Below, one piece after another: positions 49,470-58,298 of a stretch of DNA of 64,000 bases. The notes beneath the pieces are model-generated. The model made no database searches and was not told the origin of the DNA. It saw only the letters and a list, made by a program, of their open reading frames with translations. A program made the position numbers and the translations under genes. The number at the start of each line of letters is the position of its first letter. Position 1 is the first letter of the stretch. Source of the DNA: Nitrososphaerota archaeon (lineage in GTDB: Archaea > Thermoproteota > Nitrososphaeria > Nitrososphaerales > Nitrosopumilaceae). Where the stretch lies: contig JABDDN010000006.1 in assembly GCA_013287585.1 (NCBI GenBank), positions 1 through 64,000 on the forward strand, given 5' to 3'.

Positions 49470-49983
49470 TTTTTTCTAAAATATATTTTACAGCTTCTTT
49501 TGGAGAATTTACCCCTACTATCATTGTATTTTTTCGATGATCAAGGTATTGATCTGCAAATCTATCTGCTATTCCCCCGCTATTTTTTATTGCGGCAATA
49601 GGTTTTTTGTACATGTATGCTGCACATGTTTCAGAAAGTGTGCCTGAACCGCCGCCAACAATGATGACTCCATCTCCAGCTAGTGCATTAAGAAAATCTC
49701 TGGCTAAACCAATTCCAGTTGGAATAACAATGTCACAATATTCGTTTGCAAAAGATGGATCATTTTGTGGTATTATTCCTACAGTAAGCCCCCCACCATC
49801 TTTTGCACCATGACATGCTGCATGCATTACGCCGCCTAGGCCTCCTGTAATAAGAACAGCTCCTGATTTAGCAATTTCTAAACCTGTCTCATATGCAATT
49901 TTTTCAACTTCAGGAGTAGACCCATTTTCATTATGCCCTATTAGCAAAATCTGAATCTTTCTAGTCAACAAAATATCTATCAC
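49456..49983 (-). CDS. TIGR00725/LOG-family Rossmann protein
   Basis: A 175-aa protein. ITGGLGGVMHAACHGAKDGG and VGGGSGTLSE (the PGGxGT-like motif) define the LOG/lysine-decarboxylase-like fold. The family includes nucleotide 5'-monophosphate phosphoribohydrolases and molybdenum cofactor carriers; function is not fixed. The start is GTG at 49983. It overlaps HBD by 14 nt tail to tail. Confidence 0.85.
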   Translation of the reverse strand: MIDILLTRKIQILLIGHNENGSTPEVEKIAYETGLEIAKSGAVLITGGLGGVMHAACHGAKDGGGLTVGIIPQNDPSFANEYCDIVIPTGIGLARDFLNALAGDGVIIVGGGSGTLSETCAAYMYKKPIAAIKNSGGIADRFADQYLDHRKNTMIVGVNSPKEAVKYILEKINAS

Positions 49984-50048
49984 ACAGTATAATAAAATTG
50001 TAATTTTGATAAAATGAACGGTAGATTATTTACAAAGTAATGGAATTA

Positions 50049-51422
50049 TTATTTTGTCTGTTTTTCAGTTTTTGGTTTTTCTGTTAGTTTTGATTTTGGA
50101 GACTCTTTTGTTTGAGCAGGTTTTGGTGAATTTGGTTTATGTTGTTGCGGTTTGTGTTGTTGTGGATGAGTTGGCTTGGGTTGTTGTGGTTTTGGTTGAT
50201 TTGGTTTTGATTGATTTGGTTTATTTTGTTGTGGATGGGTTGGCCTTGGGTGTTGTGGCTGATTTGTTTTTTGTTGTTGAGGGTGATTTGGTTTTTGAAA
50301 TTGTTTTGAAGCATTACCTGATGGTATTGGTCTCATTCTGCTCCAAAGTATACTCATTCTAGCTCTGTATCCTTCAGCATATTCTAATTCTGAAGGAACT
50401 AGTGTAGCTGGATGAACAAAGCCCTGACTTCGCATTGCTATTGCACGTTTTACTGCGATAGTTCTGATATAATCCCAATCGGCTGTTCCAAACCCATCAA
50501 TAGGTCCTACTAGTTTGCCGTTGTGCATGCTAAAAACAAGACTGCTGACAATTGGTATTGCATAATTGATGCTTGCTGATGAATTTAGTTTAACTGGCAT
50601 TAATGGCATGTGATGACTGCCTCTGGTATTGCCAGCTACATAGTGCGGATTACTAAATGCGGCACCAGCTTCTTCAGTTGCAGGAAAATCTTTTTGCGTT
50701 CTTACAATGCAAATAGGATCATCTTTTCCCACATATTTTCCTGCAATGTTATGTAGTCTATCTGTTGATGCTGAAAGAATTGGAAGATTATCTTTAGTAT
50801 GTACTGCTGATACTACGTATCTTCCAGGATACATTAAAGCCGCCTCAAGTGTCGGTTTGTCTTCCCACATGTTCAATTGGGCAGTCTTTCCTTTTTCAAC
50901 ATCCATAACAGTTATCCTAACACCTCTTGCAAGATTTTGGTTTACGATTAAACCTGTGTTACTTAGAGTATCTACAAACATTCTGTAAAATGGATAGTTA
51001 AAAGCACCAGGTTCTGTCTTATCAGCAGCATAAATTGTAAAGGCTTCATTTGGTCTTTCCTCAAATTGCATTTCTGCAACGCCAGGGCCCATTCCTTTTA
51101 CGTTTCCAGAAAAAGAATCTTTTAGGAGATCTTGACCTGCACCATACAACCCTTCATTTTTTGCAACTTGGGTTGCTGCCTCAAATGCTTTCCAGGCTAG
51201 TTGATGAATCTCTCTATTGTCAACTCCTTTTGTATGAGTCATAACAATGTGGATGTCATCACCGCAATAACCGATATAATGATCAATTAAGAGTCCTTTT
51301 CCATCGTTTCGTACTTGGGGTTTTACAATATTTTTTACTGCGTTTAACAATCCATCACTTGGTCTTGTATGTCCGCCTATTCCGCCAACATCAGCTTTGA
51401 TTACTGTAACAGTGATTTTCAA
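50049..51422 (-). CDS. fbp: Bifunctional FBP aldolase/phosphatase with a Pro/Gln/His-rich tail
   Basis: A 457-aa protein. Residues 1-374 are the archaeal class V FBP aldolase/phosphatase (VTVIKADVGGIGGHTRPSDG; GAGQDLLKDSFSGNVKGMGP; FGTADWDYIRTIAVKRA), a key gluconeogenic enzyme. Residues 375-457 are a low-complexity tail of Pro, Gln, Lys, His and Asn repeats (KPNQPKPQQPKP) ending in a Lys/Glu-rich stretch. The family normally ends near 370 residues, so the tail is an addition. TTG start at 51422. Confidence 0.93.
   Translation of the reverse strand: MKITVTVIKADVGGIGGHTRPSDGLLNAVKNIVKPQVRNDGKGLLIDHYIGYCGDDIHIVMTHTKGVDNREIHQLAWKAFEAATQVAKNEGLYGAGQDLLKDSFSGNVKGMGPGVAEMQFEERPNEAFTIYAADKTEPGAFNYPFYRMFVDTLSNTGLIVNQNLARGVRITVMDVEKGKTAQLNMWEDKPTLEAALMYPGRYVVSAVHTKDNLPILSASTDRLHNIAGKYVGKDDPICIVRTQKDFPATEEAGAAFSNPHYVAGNTRGSHHMPLMPVKLNSSASINYAIPIVSSLVFSMHNGKLVGPIDGFGTADWDYIRTIAVKRAIAMRSQGFVHPATLVPSELEYAEGYRARMSILWSRMRPIPSGNASKQFQKPNHPQQQKTNQPQHPRPTHPQQNKPNQSKPNQPKPQQPKPTHPQQHKPQQHKPNSPKPAQTKESPKSKLTEKPKTEKQTK
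50052..50300 (-). repeat. Low-complexity coding repeat of the FBPA/ase tail
   Basis: About 83 codons rich in CCA, CAA, AAA and CAC/CAT, built on imperfect units such as HPQQ-K and KPNQPKP. It yields an antisense open frame of mostly Val and Leu, which is a shadow. The structure favours length change by slippage. Confidence 0.75.
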
Positions 51423-51567
51423 TAATTTTAGTCAGAAATCACTTTGATTTATAGTATGTGAAAAATAATAATTGAAAAGGATACGATCAGTAAATTATTC
51501 AAAATTTATTGAAAAGAAACTTAAAAAATCGAAATGGTAATAAAGCCCATGCCTAGAAGGGTTCGTT

Positions 51568-52872
51568 ATGAGCGCAAGTAAAAAACCACACTTGAACATG
51601 ATAGTTACAGGTCACATTGATAACGGTAAGTCAACAACCATGGGACATATGTTGATGGATCTTGGTCTAATTGATGAGCGAACCATTGCCTCACATGCTG
51701 CAGAGTCTGAAAAGACTGGAAAGGGTGATACTTTCAAGTATGCGTGGGTCATGGACAATATCAAAGACGAAAGAGAGAGGGGTATTACAATCGATTTAGC
51801 TTTTCAAAAATTTGAAACTCCAAAATACTTCTTTACATTAATTGATGCACCTGGACATAGAGACTTTATTAAAAACATGATTACCGGTGCTTCTGAAGCA
51901 GACTGTGCTATTCTAGTAATATCAGCAAAAGAAGGTGAAACCGATACTGCAATTGCCCCAGGAGGCCAAGCAAGAGAACATGCCTTCCTTTTGAGAACTC
52001 TAGGTGTGGGTCAATTAATTGTAGCAATTAATAAAATGGATGATAGTAATTATTCTGAACAAGCATTCAAAGTAGCAAAAGAAAAGGCAGAAAAATTAGT
52101 CAAGTCTGTCGGTTACAAATTAGAAAACGTTCCAATTGTACCAGTGTCAGGATGGAAGGGAGATAACCTTGTAAAGAAATCTGACAACATGAAATGGTGG
52201 GCAGGAAAGACTCTTCTTGAAACCTTTGATGATTTCAAATTACCAGAAAAACCAGTTGGTAAACCATTACGAATTCCAATACAAGACGTTTACACCATTA
52301 CAGGTGTAGGTACAGTTCCAGTAGGTCGTGTTGAAACTGGTGTTGCTAAAGCAGGAATGAAGATTATTGTCATGCCATCAGGAGCACTAGGAGAAATTAA
52401 AACAATTGAGACTCATCATACTCAAATGGAATCTGCAGAAGCAGGTGACAACATTGGTTTTAACCTCAGAGGTATTGAAAAGAAAGATATCAAAAGAGGA
52501 GATGTGATTGGAACCCCAGATAGCCCACCAAACGTTGCAAAAGAATTCAGAGCTCAAATCATTGTAATTCATCACCCAACGGCACTTGCGCCTGGATATA
52601 CACCAGTCATGCATGCACATACAGCTCAAGTTGCAGCAACTATTGTTGCATTTGAATCAAAAATTAATCCACAAACAGGTGCAGAAGAAGAAAAAGATCC
52701 AAAGTTTCTAAAAGCAGGTGATTCTGCAATAGTACGAATCAGACCAGTCAGACCAATACCAATTGAAACCTTCCAAGACTTTCCTGAATTAGGAAGGTTT
52801 GCACTTCGAGATATGGGTGCAACAATTGCAGCTGGCGTTGTAAAAGAGATCACTGAAAAATTCACCAAATAG
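51568..52872 (+). CDS. tuf: Translation elongation factor 1-alpha
   Basis: A 434-aa GTPase that delivers aminoacyl-tRNA. G1 is GHIDNGKSTTMGHM (Asn replaces the usual His of GHxDHGKST), G2 ERGITI, G3 DAPGHRDF, G4 NKMD. Domain 2 and 3 follow from about 230. It is followed by uS10 in the usual archaeal order; a purine-rich promoter region lies just upstream. Confidence 0.96.
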   Translation: MSASKKPHLNMIVTGHIDNGKSTTMGHMLMDLGLIDERTIASHAAESEKTGKGDTFKYAWVMDNIKDERERGITIDLAFQKFETPKYFFTLIDAPGHRDFIKNMITGASEADCAILVISAKEGETDTAIAPGGQAREHAFLLRTLGVGQLIVAINKMDDSNYSEQAFKVAKEKAEKLVKSVGYKLENVPIVPVSGWKGDNLVKKSDNMKWWAGKTLLETFDDFKLPEKPVGKPLRIPIQDVYTITGVGTVPVGRVETGVAKAGMKIIVMPSGALGEIKTIETHHTQMESAEAGDNIGFNLRGIEKKDIKRGDVIGTPDSPPNVAKEFRAQIIVIHHPTALAPGYTPVMHAHTAQVAATIVAFESKINPQTGAEEEKDPKFLKAGDSAIVRIRPVRPIPIETFQDFPELGRFALRDMGATIAAGVVKEITEKFTK

Positions 52873-52882
52873 TGTGGTCTGA

Positions 52883-53191
52883 TTGACACAACTGGCCCGA
52901 ATCAAATTAACAAGTACCAGTTTGCCCAGACTTGATGGTGTGTGTACAGAAATCAAAGGAATTGGTGAAAAAACAGGTGTCAAAGTAAAAGGACCAACAC
53001 CATTGCCAGTAAAAAGATTGAACGTTGTAACCCGTAAATCTCCATGTGGTCAAGGCACCAATACTTATGAGAAATGGGAAATGCGCATACATAGACGTGT
53101 AATAGATCTTACGGCTGATGATAGGGCAATTAGACAATTAATGAGGATAAAAATTCCAAATGATGTCTACATTGAACTCACACTAAAATAA
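52883..53191 (+). CDS. rps10: Ribosomal protein uS10
   Basis: A 102-aa protein of the 30S head. ARIKLTSTSLPRLDGVCTEI, then GPTPLPVKRLNVVTRKSPCG and EKWEMRIHRRVIDL are diagnostic. The start is TTG at 52883, 10 nt after EF-1alpha stops, the standard archaeal pair. Confidence 0.95.
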   Translation: MTQLARIKLTSTSLPRLDGVCTEIKGIGEKTGVKVKGPTPLPVKRLNVVTRKSPCGQGTNTYEKWEMRIHRRVIDLTADDRAIRQLMRIKIPNDVYIELTLK

Positions 53192-53233
53192 TTCTGTTAA
53201 ACCTTAAAATTACAGATAATTTGATGAAAATAT

Positions 53234-53443
53234 ATGGCAACTGAAGAAACTCCAATTGTTGAAGAAGCCGAATCAAAACCACAACAACAACCAAGCTTTA
53301 GTGTAGTTTATTCATGTTTACGATGTGGCACCCAAGTTAGCCAATCTGAATTAAGCAGATTGCCTGAAATAAAATGTATTTGTGGATTTCGTGTTTTTAA
53401 CAAATTACGTCCACCGATTGTAAAAACAGTAAAAGCTCTTTAG
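53234..53443 (+). CDS. rpoP: RNA polymerase subunit P (Rpb12-like)
   Basis: A 69-aa subunit. After a short acidic start comes the zinc ribbon CLRCGTQVSQ and CICGFRVF (C-x2-C, C-x-C), ending RPPIVKTVKA, the RpoP signature. The acidic extension of about 25 residues is longer than in many archaea. It overlaps the convergent C2H2 gene by 4 nt. Confidence 0.9.
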   Translation: MATEETPIVEEAESKPQQQPSFSVVYSCLRCGTQVSQSELSRLPEIKCICGFRVFNKLRPPIVKTVKAL

Positions 53444-53643
53444 ATATCGCTTTTTCCACTGTAAGAATGATTTCTTTGTAGATGTGTTCTCATCTGCTCC
53501 ATACTTGTAAATGATTGACAGCATTCCTTACATTCGTATGGAATATCCTTTCCATGAACTACTTGTTCATGCTGCATTAACTCTTCACACTGTTTGAATT
53601 TTTTTTGACATTTCTCACATTTGAATTTTTTAAAAAGATGCAT
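53440..53643 (-). CDS. Two-finger C2H2 zinc-finger protein
   Basis: A 67-aa protein with two classical C2H2 fingers: FKCEKCQKKFKQCEELMQHE with VVH, and YECKECCQSFTSMEQMRTHL with RNH. The spacing (C-x2-C-x12-H) is as in eukaryotic fingers, unusual but known in Thaumarchaeota. It is preceded by the treble-clef-like gene (1 nt gap), so they are co-transcribed. Confidence 0.85.
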   Translation of the reverse strand: MHLFKKFKCEKCQKKFKQCEELMQHEQVVHGKDIPYECKECCQSFTSMEQMRTHLQRNHSYSGKSDI

Positions 53644-53644
53644 C

Positions 53645-54055
53645 TTAACCTAGCTTTGCCTTTTGAGTATCCCAGCATTCTCTACATATTTGACCTTGTA
53701 GTGACCATTGTCGTTTCGGATTGTATCGTATGACACCTAGTTTTTTGCCACAATTGCCACAAAATGTCTTTGATTTGTTATATTCTGTATCTTTTTTATC
53801 AAAACAAGTTTTACAGAGTAATCCTTTCATCTCCCATGGGTATTTTGGTTCCCATAAATCCGGTATATTTTTTTCTATACCACATATGACACATTTTTGT
53901 TTAACGCTAAGATCATAATATTTTTGCATTTGACCAATGTAACAATCTCCGCATAACGGTCCTTCTACATCCCATTCTCTTTTTGGTTTGTGTTTATGTG
54001 TAATACTTTGTTTACAAACTGAGCAAAAGGAAGGCTTACGATTTAAGATTCCCAT
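53645..54055 (-). CDS. Protein with three tandem zinc modules
   Basis: A 136-aa protein built of three related units: FCSVCKQSI to PLCGDCY, KCVICGIEK to LLCKTCF, and FCGNCGKKL to QICRECW. Each unit has a CxxC, a W-D/E/S-x-x-G linker and a second CxxC. Internal triplication is clear. Partner or target is unknown. Same operon as the C2H2 protein. Confidence 0.8.
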   Translation of the reverse strand: MGILNRKPSFCSVCKQSITHKHKPKREWDVEGPLCGDCYIGQMQKYYDLSVKQKCVICGIEKNIPDLWEPKYPWEMKGLLCKTCFDKKDTEYNKSKTFCGNCGKKLGVIRYNPKRQWSLQGQICRECWDTQKAKLG

Positions 54056-54177
54056 AAATTTGCTATGAGAATCGGTTAAAAAAACATTAGGAATAAAATT
54101 TCCATATTAATGCAAAAATGTATTCAATCGTTCTGATAAACCTATATCTGGTTAATTTTACAATTTAGAATAAATTT

Positions 54178-54537
54178 ATGATAATAAAAAATCAGAAAAA
54201 CTCTGAAAAAATTACTGGAAATGAAGGTGCGATAATTTATGACCTACTTAATCCTCAACATGTAGTAAATAGAATTCGATATAGTTTAGCATATGTTAAT
54301 TTACCTCACGGAAAATCTACCGTGTCTCACATAATGAAAACATCAGAAGTGTATTACATATTGGAAGGAAAAGGCGTATTATACATCAATAACGAGTCGG
54401 ATAGTGTAGAAGCAGGTGATACAATTTTTGTCTTACCTGGCTCAAAACAATATATTGAGAATGTTGGTTCTGGAGATTTAAAATTTTTGTGCATAGTAGA
54501 CCCAGCATGGAAAAAGGATAATGAAACAATATTGTAA
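54178..54537 (+). CDS. Cupin-domain protein
   Basis: A 119-aa single-domain cupin. HIMKTSEVYYILEGKGVLYI (motif 1), EAGDTIFVLPGSKQYIEN (motif 2). The His/Glu set of motif 1 is partly replaced, so metal binding is uncertain. Substrate unknown. ATG at 54178, after an AT-rich promoter. Confidence 0.85.
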   Translation: MIIKNQKNSEKITGNEGAIIYDLLNPQHVVNRIRYSLAYVNLPHGKSTVSHIMKTSEVYYILEGKGVLYINNESDSVEAGDTIFVLPGSKQYIENVGSGDLKFLCIVDPAWKKDNETIL

Positions 54538-54581
54538 TTTGATGTTTTAATATAAAATGAAAAAAGAAGATATTTGTAGTT

Positions 54582-54707
54582 TTAAATTTCACTCAATACT
54601 TCTTCGATAAGTTGACTTGTGTCCAGCATTCCTTTTCGTTTTGCAATCTCTTCGATCTTTTTGTACTGATCAGTTGTAAAACAAATTGGCATTGAACGTT
54701 CTTGCAT
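54582..54707 (-). CDS. Short ribbon-helix-helix-like protein (41 aa)
   Basis: A 41-aa protein. SMPICFTTDQYKKIEEIAKR, then GMLDTSQLIEEVLSEI fits a ribbon-helix-helix domain (strand, helix, helix) such as CopG. ATG at 54705-54707. It lies 61 nt after the HMG-CoA synthase gene on the same strand. Partners are unknown. Confidence 0.55.
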   Translation of the reverse strand: MQERSMPICFTTDQYKKIEEIAKRKGMLDTSQLIEEVLSEI

Positions 54708-54768
54708 AAATGATTTTTGTATTCTTGATTTTATATTCTTTTTGGTTATTTTTAGGATCTGTTTTGTG

Positions 54769-56163
54769 TTATTCTTTGTATATGTATTTACGCTGCCCTT
54801 TTATCTCCGGGCTGCTTTCTATATCAACTAAGACAAATTCTTTTTTACTATCTAAAAGATTTTCATTTGGTCCACGTTTGTTTTCATGAATCTCTTCATA
54901 TTCTTCTAATGAAAGTTTTATTCTATTTCCCATCTCAGATTCCAAATTCATGTCTTTTACAATTTCCTTGTATGTTGGCAAAATCACTCCACTAAACACC
55001 ATTGCGCTACTTCCACTGCCATATGAGCCAAATCCTACTCTCTTTCCTTCAAGGTCTGTGCCTTTTTGGAATTCAAACTCTAGACAACTTCTAAATCCTA
55101 GATAAAGAGATGCAGTGTAAAGATTGCCAATCATCTGTGATGCAATAAGAGAACTAGCAAGTTTTTGTTCATATACATCTTGGAATTCTTCTGTTTTGGC
55201 AAACTTTTTAGTAAACTCGTGATCTTTTGCCATAAATTCAGAATCTGCTAATACTGATTCAATAGTGCCTCGTGGATCTTTCGGAACTGGTTCTTCCATG
55301 CCCATTTTCTCAATTATTTTTTTCCAACGCGGTAGTTTTCGCCATTCATGTCTTATGAGATATGATAATGCTTTCTTTCCCATGTTACTATATGGTAGAT
55401 GCATGTTAAGAAAGTCAATATAATCTAAAATTGTCTCACCCTCTTTTAGTTTCATCAATCCTGTTGATAACGCCTTTTCTTTGTATGACATCAAGGCTTT
55501 CTTTACCTGGATCATGTACAGCAAATTGGAATATTGTCCATGTACTATTGGCGTCTCCTTTCCAAATGGTCTATAGAAATCATATTCATTTTTAATTGAT
55601 GTAGATGTAACTTTAGGATCAAACTGCATGATTCTAGGATTATCGTTAACAAGCATGGCAATTGCCCCTGCACCCTGTGTGTATTCTCCACTTGAACCAA
55701 GGTCGTACTTTGCTATATCAGAAACAACTACAATTGCAGATTTTCCTCCAGATTCTCCAGCTCTTATCCAATTAGAATTATCATACAAAGCATAAGAACC
55801 GCTTACACATGCAAATTTACATTCTATTCCACCACAATGACCAAAAGAATCGTCACCATAGATTTGTTCAAGCATGCCAATAACATACGAGTTCATTGCC
55901 TTTGATTCATCTAATGATGACTCTGTGGCAACATACAGTCTACCGACATCCTTTGGAGCCAGCTTGCCTCTTTCCATTATTCTTAAACAAGCATTTGCTG
56001 CCATGCATGCAGGATCCTGATTTGTGTCCACCATGGCCATTTTAGATATACCTAGCCCGCGCTGGAGCTTGTCTGGGTCCATCCCTCGTGCTTTTGCAAA
56101 ATCTCTTGCATCTACAAACAGTCTTGGAATATAGAGGGCAATGTCGTCAATTCCTACGGTCAA
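54769..56163 (-). CDS. mvaS: Hydroxymethylglutaryl-CoA synthase
   Basis: A 464-aa thiolase-fold enzyme that condenses acetyl-CoA with acetoacetyl-CoA for mevalonate and isoprenoid lipid synthesis. The nucleophilic Cys is in ECKFACVSGSYAL. VGIDDIALYIPRLFVD opens the fold, and FGSYGSGSSAMVFSG lies near the end. It is longer than many archaeal forms (about 350 aa), closer to bacterial and eukaryal types. Confidence 0.92.
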   Translation of the reverse strand: MTVGIDDIALYIPRLFVDARDFAKARGMDPDKLQRGLGISKMAMVDTNQDPACMAANACLRIMERGKLAPKDVGRLYVATESSLDESKAMNSYVIGMLEQIYGDDSFGHCGGIECKFACVSGSYALYDNSNWIRAGESGGKSAIVVVSDIAKYDLGSSGEYTQGAGAIAMLVNDNPRIMQFDPKVTSTSIKNEYDFYRPFGKETPIVHGQYSNLLYMIQVKKALMSYKEKALSTGLMKLKEGETILDYIDFLNMHLPYSNMGKKALSYLIRHEWRKLPRWKKIIEKMGMEEPVPKDPRGTIESVLADSEFMAKDHEFTKKFAKTEEFQDVYEQKLASSLIASQMIGNLYTASLYLGFRSCLEFEFQKGTDLEGKRVGFGSYGSGSSAMVFSGVILPTYKEIVKDMNLESEMGNRIKLSLEEYEEIHENKRGPNENLLDSKKEFVLVDIESSPEIKGQRKYIYKE

Positions 56164-56267
56164 TAGCTACACCTTCGACCTTACAGATATAAGGATTTTG
56201 AGGGTTAAATTTGATCCTCTAAATCGTAATTTTTATTCACTTTTGTAGATCAGATGCAAAAATTATG

Positions 56268-56969
56268 CTATATTTTGAGTTTTGACTTGAAAATCTCATC
56301 AAATGCAGCATATGGCTGAGCACCAACAATTTTAGTTATAGAATTATCAGGCCCTATGATGAAAAAATCAGGGGTGCCTGTCAATCCTAGTGTATGTGCA
56401 TCTGATACGCTACCCTGTACTACGGAAATGTATTTGGCATCAGTCATGCAGGCATTAAAGTCAGAGGCTGTAATGTTGACTTGAGTGGCAAATGCAAGTA
56501 GGTTTTTTGAAGAGGCCCAACCTGTATTTTCACCGGCCCAGTTATTATACAACGTATCATGATATTCCCAGAATTTGCCTTTCTCCTGAGCACAATGTGC
56601 TGCATGAGCCGCATTTATTGAATCCTGACCAATTATTGTCAAATCTTTGAAAACAAGTTTTACTTTGCCTGTATTTACATAGTTTTTCACAATGTCTGGT
56701 TCTGTGGTATGATAGAATTGATTACAGTAAAAACATTGGTAATCCCCAAATTCCACCATTGTAATAGGTGCATCTTTTGATCCAAGTACAGGTGATGTAT
56801 TGTCTGAGAGTAGACTCATCTGGAATTTTCCGTTATCAGGATATTGAGGTTTTGTGGTAGTATCAACAGAATTGACAAACCCTGATCCTACTATCATGAA
56901 TATGGCAAATACTGTTATGGCTGCAATAGCTGCGCCTATTCCAAGAGATGGACCGTGAATCTTCAACAA
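56268..56969 (-). CDS. Membrane-anchored DsbA-family thiol oxidoreductase
   Basis: A 233-aa protein. A single N-terminal membrane helix (about 9-32) is followed by an external thioredoxin fold with CFYC at the start of helix 1 (FGDYQCFYCNQFY) and the cis-Pro loop in GTPDFFIIG. Probably forms disulfides in exported proteins. Several such paralogues are normal in Thaumarchaeota. Confidence 0.9.
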   Translation of the reverse strand: MLKIHGPSLGIGAAIAAITVFAIFMIVGSGFVNSVDTTTKPQYPDNGKFQMSLLSDNTSPVLGSKDAPITMVEFGDYQCFYCNQFYHTTEPDIVKNYVNTGKVKLVFKDLTIIGQDSINAAHAAHCAQEKGKFWEYHDTLYNNWAGENTGWASSKNLLAFATQVNITASDFNACMTDAKYISVVQGSVSDAHTLGLTGTPDFFIIGPDNSITKIVGAQPYAAFDEIFKSKLKI

Positions 56970-57043
56970 TATAAGAAAGTTTTTTGCGATATTTAGTTCT
57001 TGTCAGGGTTATCTAAATAAGTGGGCAACATAGTAAAAAAATT

Positions 57044-58093
57044 ATGAAAAAGGTTTTTGTTAACGGTTATGGTTCTATAGGAAGTAGAATTACTCAATTT
57101 ATTGCTGGAGATTCCGATGTTGAGTTAATAGGGATTGGAAAATACTCACTAGACGATAAAGTTAGTGATGCCATTTCAAGAGGATTTGGAGTTTATGTTC
57201 CAAAAAATAAACTAGAGCAGTTTAAAAATTTTAAGATATCTGGTACAATCGAAGATGCGTTAGAAAAATGCGATTTGGTAATAGACGCAGCTCCTGGTGG
57301 AAATGGTTATATCAATAAAAAAAATCTATATGAACCAAAAAATGTTAGAGCTATTTTCCAAGGAGGGGAAAAAATTACAGGCGAGAACGCAGTTGCTGAT
57401 GTAATATTTAATTCTCGAGCAAATTATGTTGAGGCATTTGATAAAAAATACGTTATGCAAGGAAGTTGTAACGTTACAGGGATGGGAAGAATATTACAAC
57501 CTCTCAAAGAAAAATATGGAAAGAAAATAAAAAGATTTGATGCAACACTCATACGCAGATGGGCGGATTTAGAAGATTCTAAAACTGAAGTAAAAGACTC
57601 GATTGAATGGACACGTAAACCGCATCATAATGATGATGTGAAAAGCTACATGGGCAAAGACACTCCATTGTTTATACGTGCATTCAAAGTGCCAACAAGA
57701 CAGATGCATGTACATTCTATGGACATTAGATTTAACGAAACAGTTCCATCATCACCTGAAATTTTGGATCTTTTCAAAAATGAATATGGTGTTGCTATTT
57801 TGTATACTGCTAAAGGGACAAAAGATATTAGAGATTTTGCTGAAACCACAAAATTCAGTTTCAAAGACACCAATATGATCCACATACATGCAGATATGTT
57901 AGAAGTACAAGATGATATTGTAAAAATCACTTATTCTGATGATCAAACAGGAATAGTGGTACCTGAAAACCATCTTTTGATGCAAGCAATGTTATTCAAA
58001 CGAAATAAAAATGATGCATTCAAACATACTGAAGATCTATTCCATATGGAAGAAAAGAAAAAGATCCTCGAAGAACATTTTTCAATGAAATGA
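57044..58093 (+). CDS. gap: Glyceraldehyde-3-phosphate dehydrogenase, archaeal type II
   Basis: A 349-aa enzyme. FVNGYGSIGSRITQFIAGDS binds NAD(P), and the catalytic Cys is in MQGSCNVTGMGRIL. Family II length and motifs agree. With the FBPA/ase it supports gluconeogenesis. ATG at 57044, AT box about 27 nt upstream. Confidence 0.93.
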   Translation: MKKVFVNGYGSIGSRITQFIAGDSDVELIGIGKYSLDDKVSDAISRGFGVYVPKNKLEQFKNFKISGTIEDALEKCDLVIDAAPGGNGYINKKNLYEPKNVRAIFQGGEKITGENAVADVIFNSRANYVEAFDKKYVMQGSCNVTGMGRILQPLKEKYGKKIKRFDATLIRRWADLEDSKTEVKDSIEWTRKPHHNDDVKSYMGKDTPLFIRAFKVPTRQMHVHSMDIRFNETVPSSPEILDLFKNEYGVAILYTAKGTKDIRDFAETTKFSFKDTNMIHIHADMLEVQDDIVKITYSDDQTGIVVPENHLLMQAMLFKRNKNDAFKHTEDLFHMEEKKKILEEHFSMK

Positions 58094-58298
58094 GAAAAAT
58101 TGATCATTGATGAACTTGTTGCTGTCAGTTTTTAATATTTATTATAATATGGTAATTTACGTGAACTTATAAAAGAGACGAGAACTAGTATAATACATAC
58201 AACAATTTGTCTACAAATATTATGATATATTCATCTTTTAGAAAACATGGTTATAACTTGGTTGCAACATCGTATGCACTAGGTGGTAATAACTTATC

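Noticed and set aside
50054-50362. Valine/leucine-rich plus-strand frame that looks like a membrane protein
   Set aside because: It is the complement of the Pro/Gln-rich tail of FBPA/ase (CCA and CAA read as TGG and TTG).
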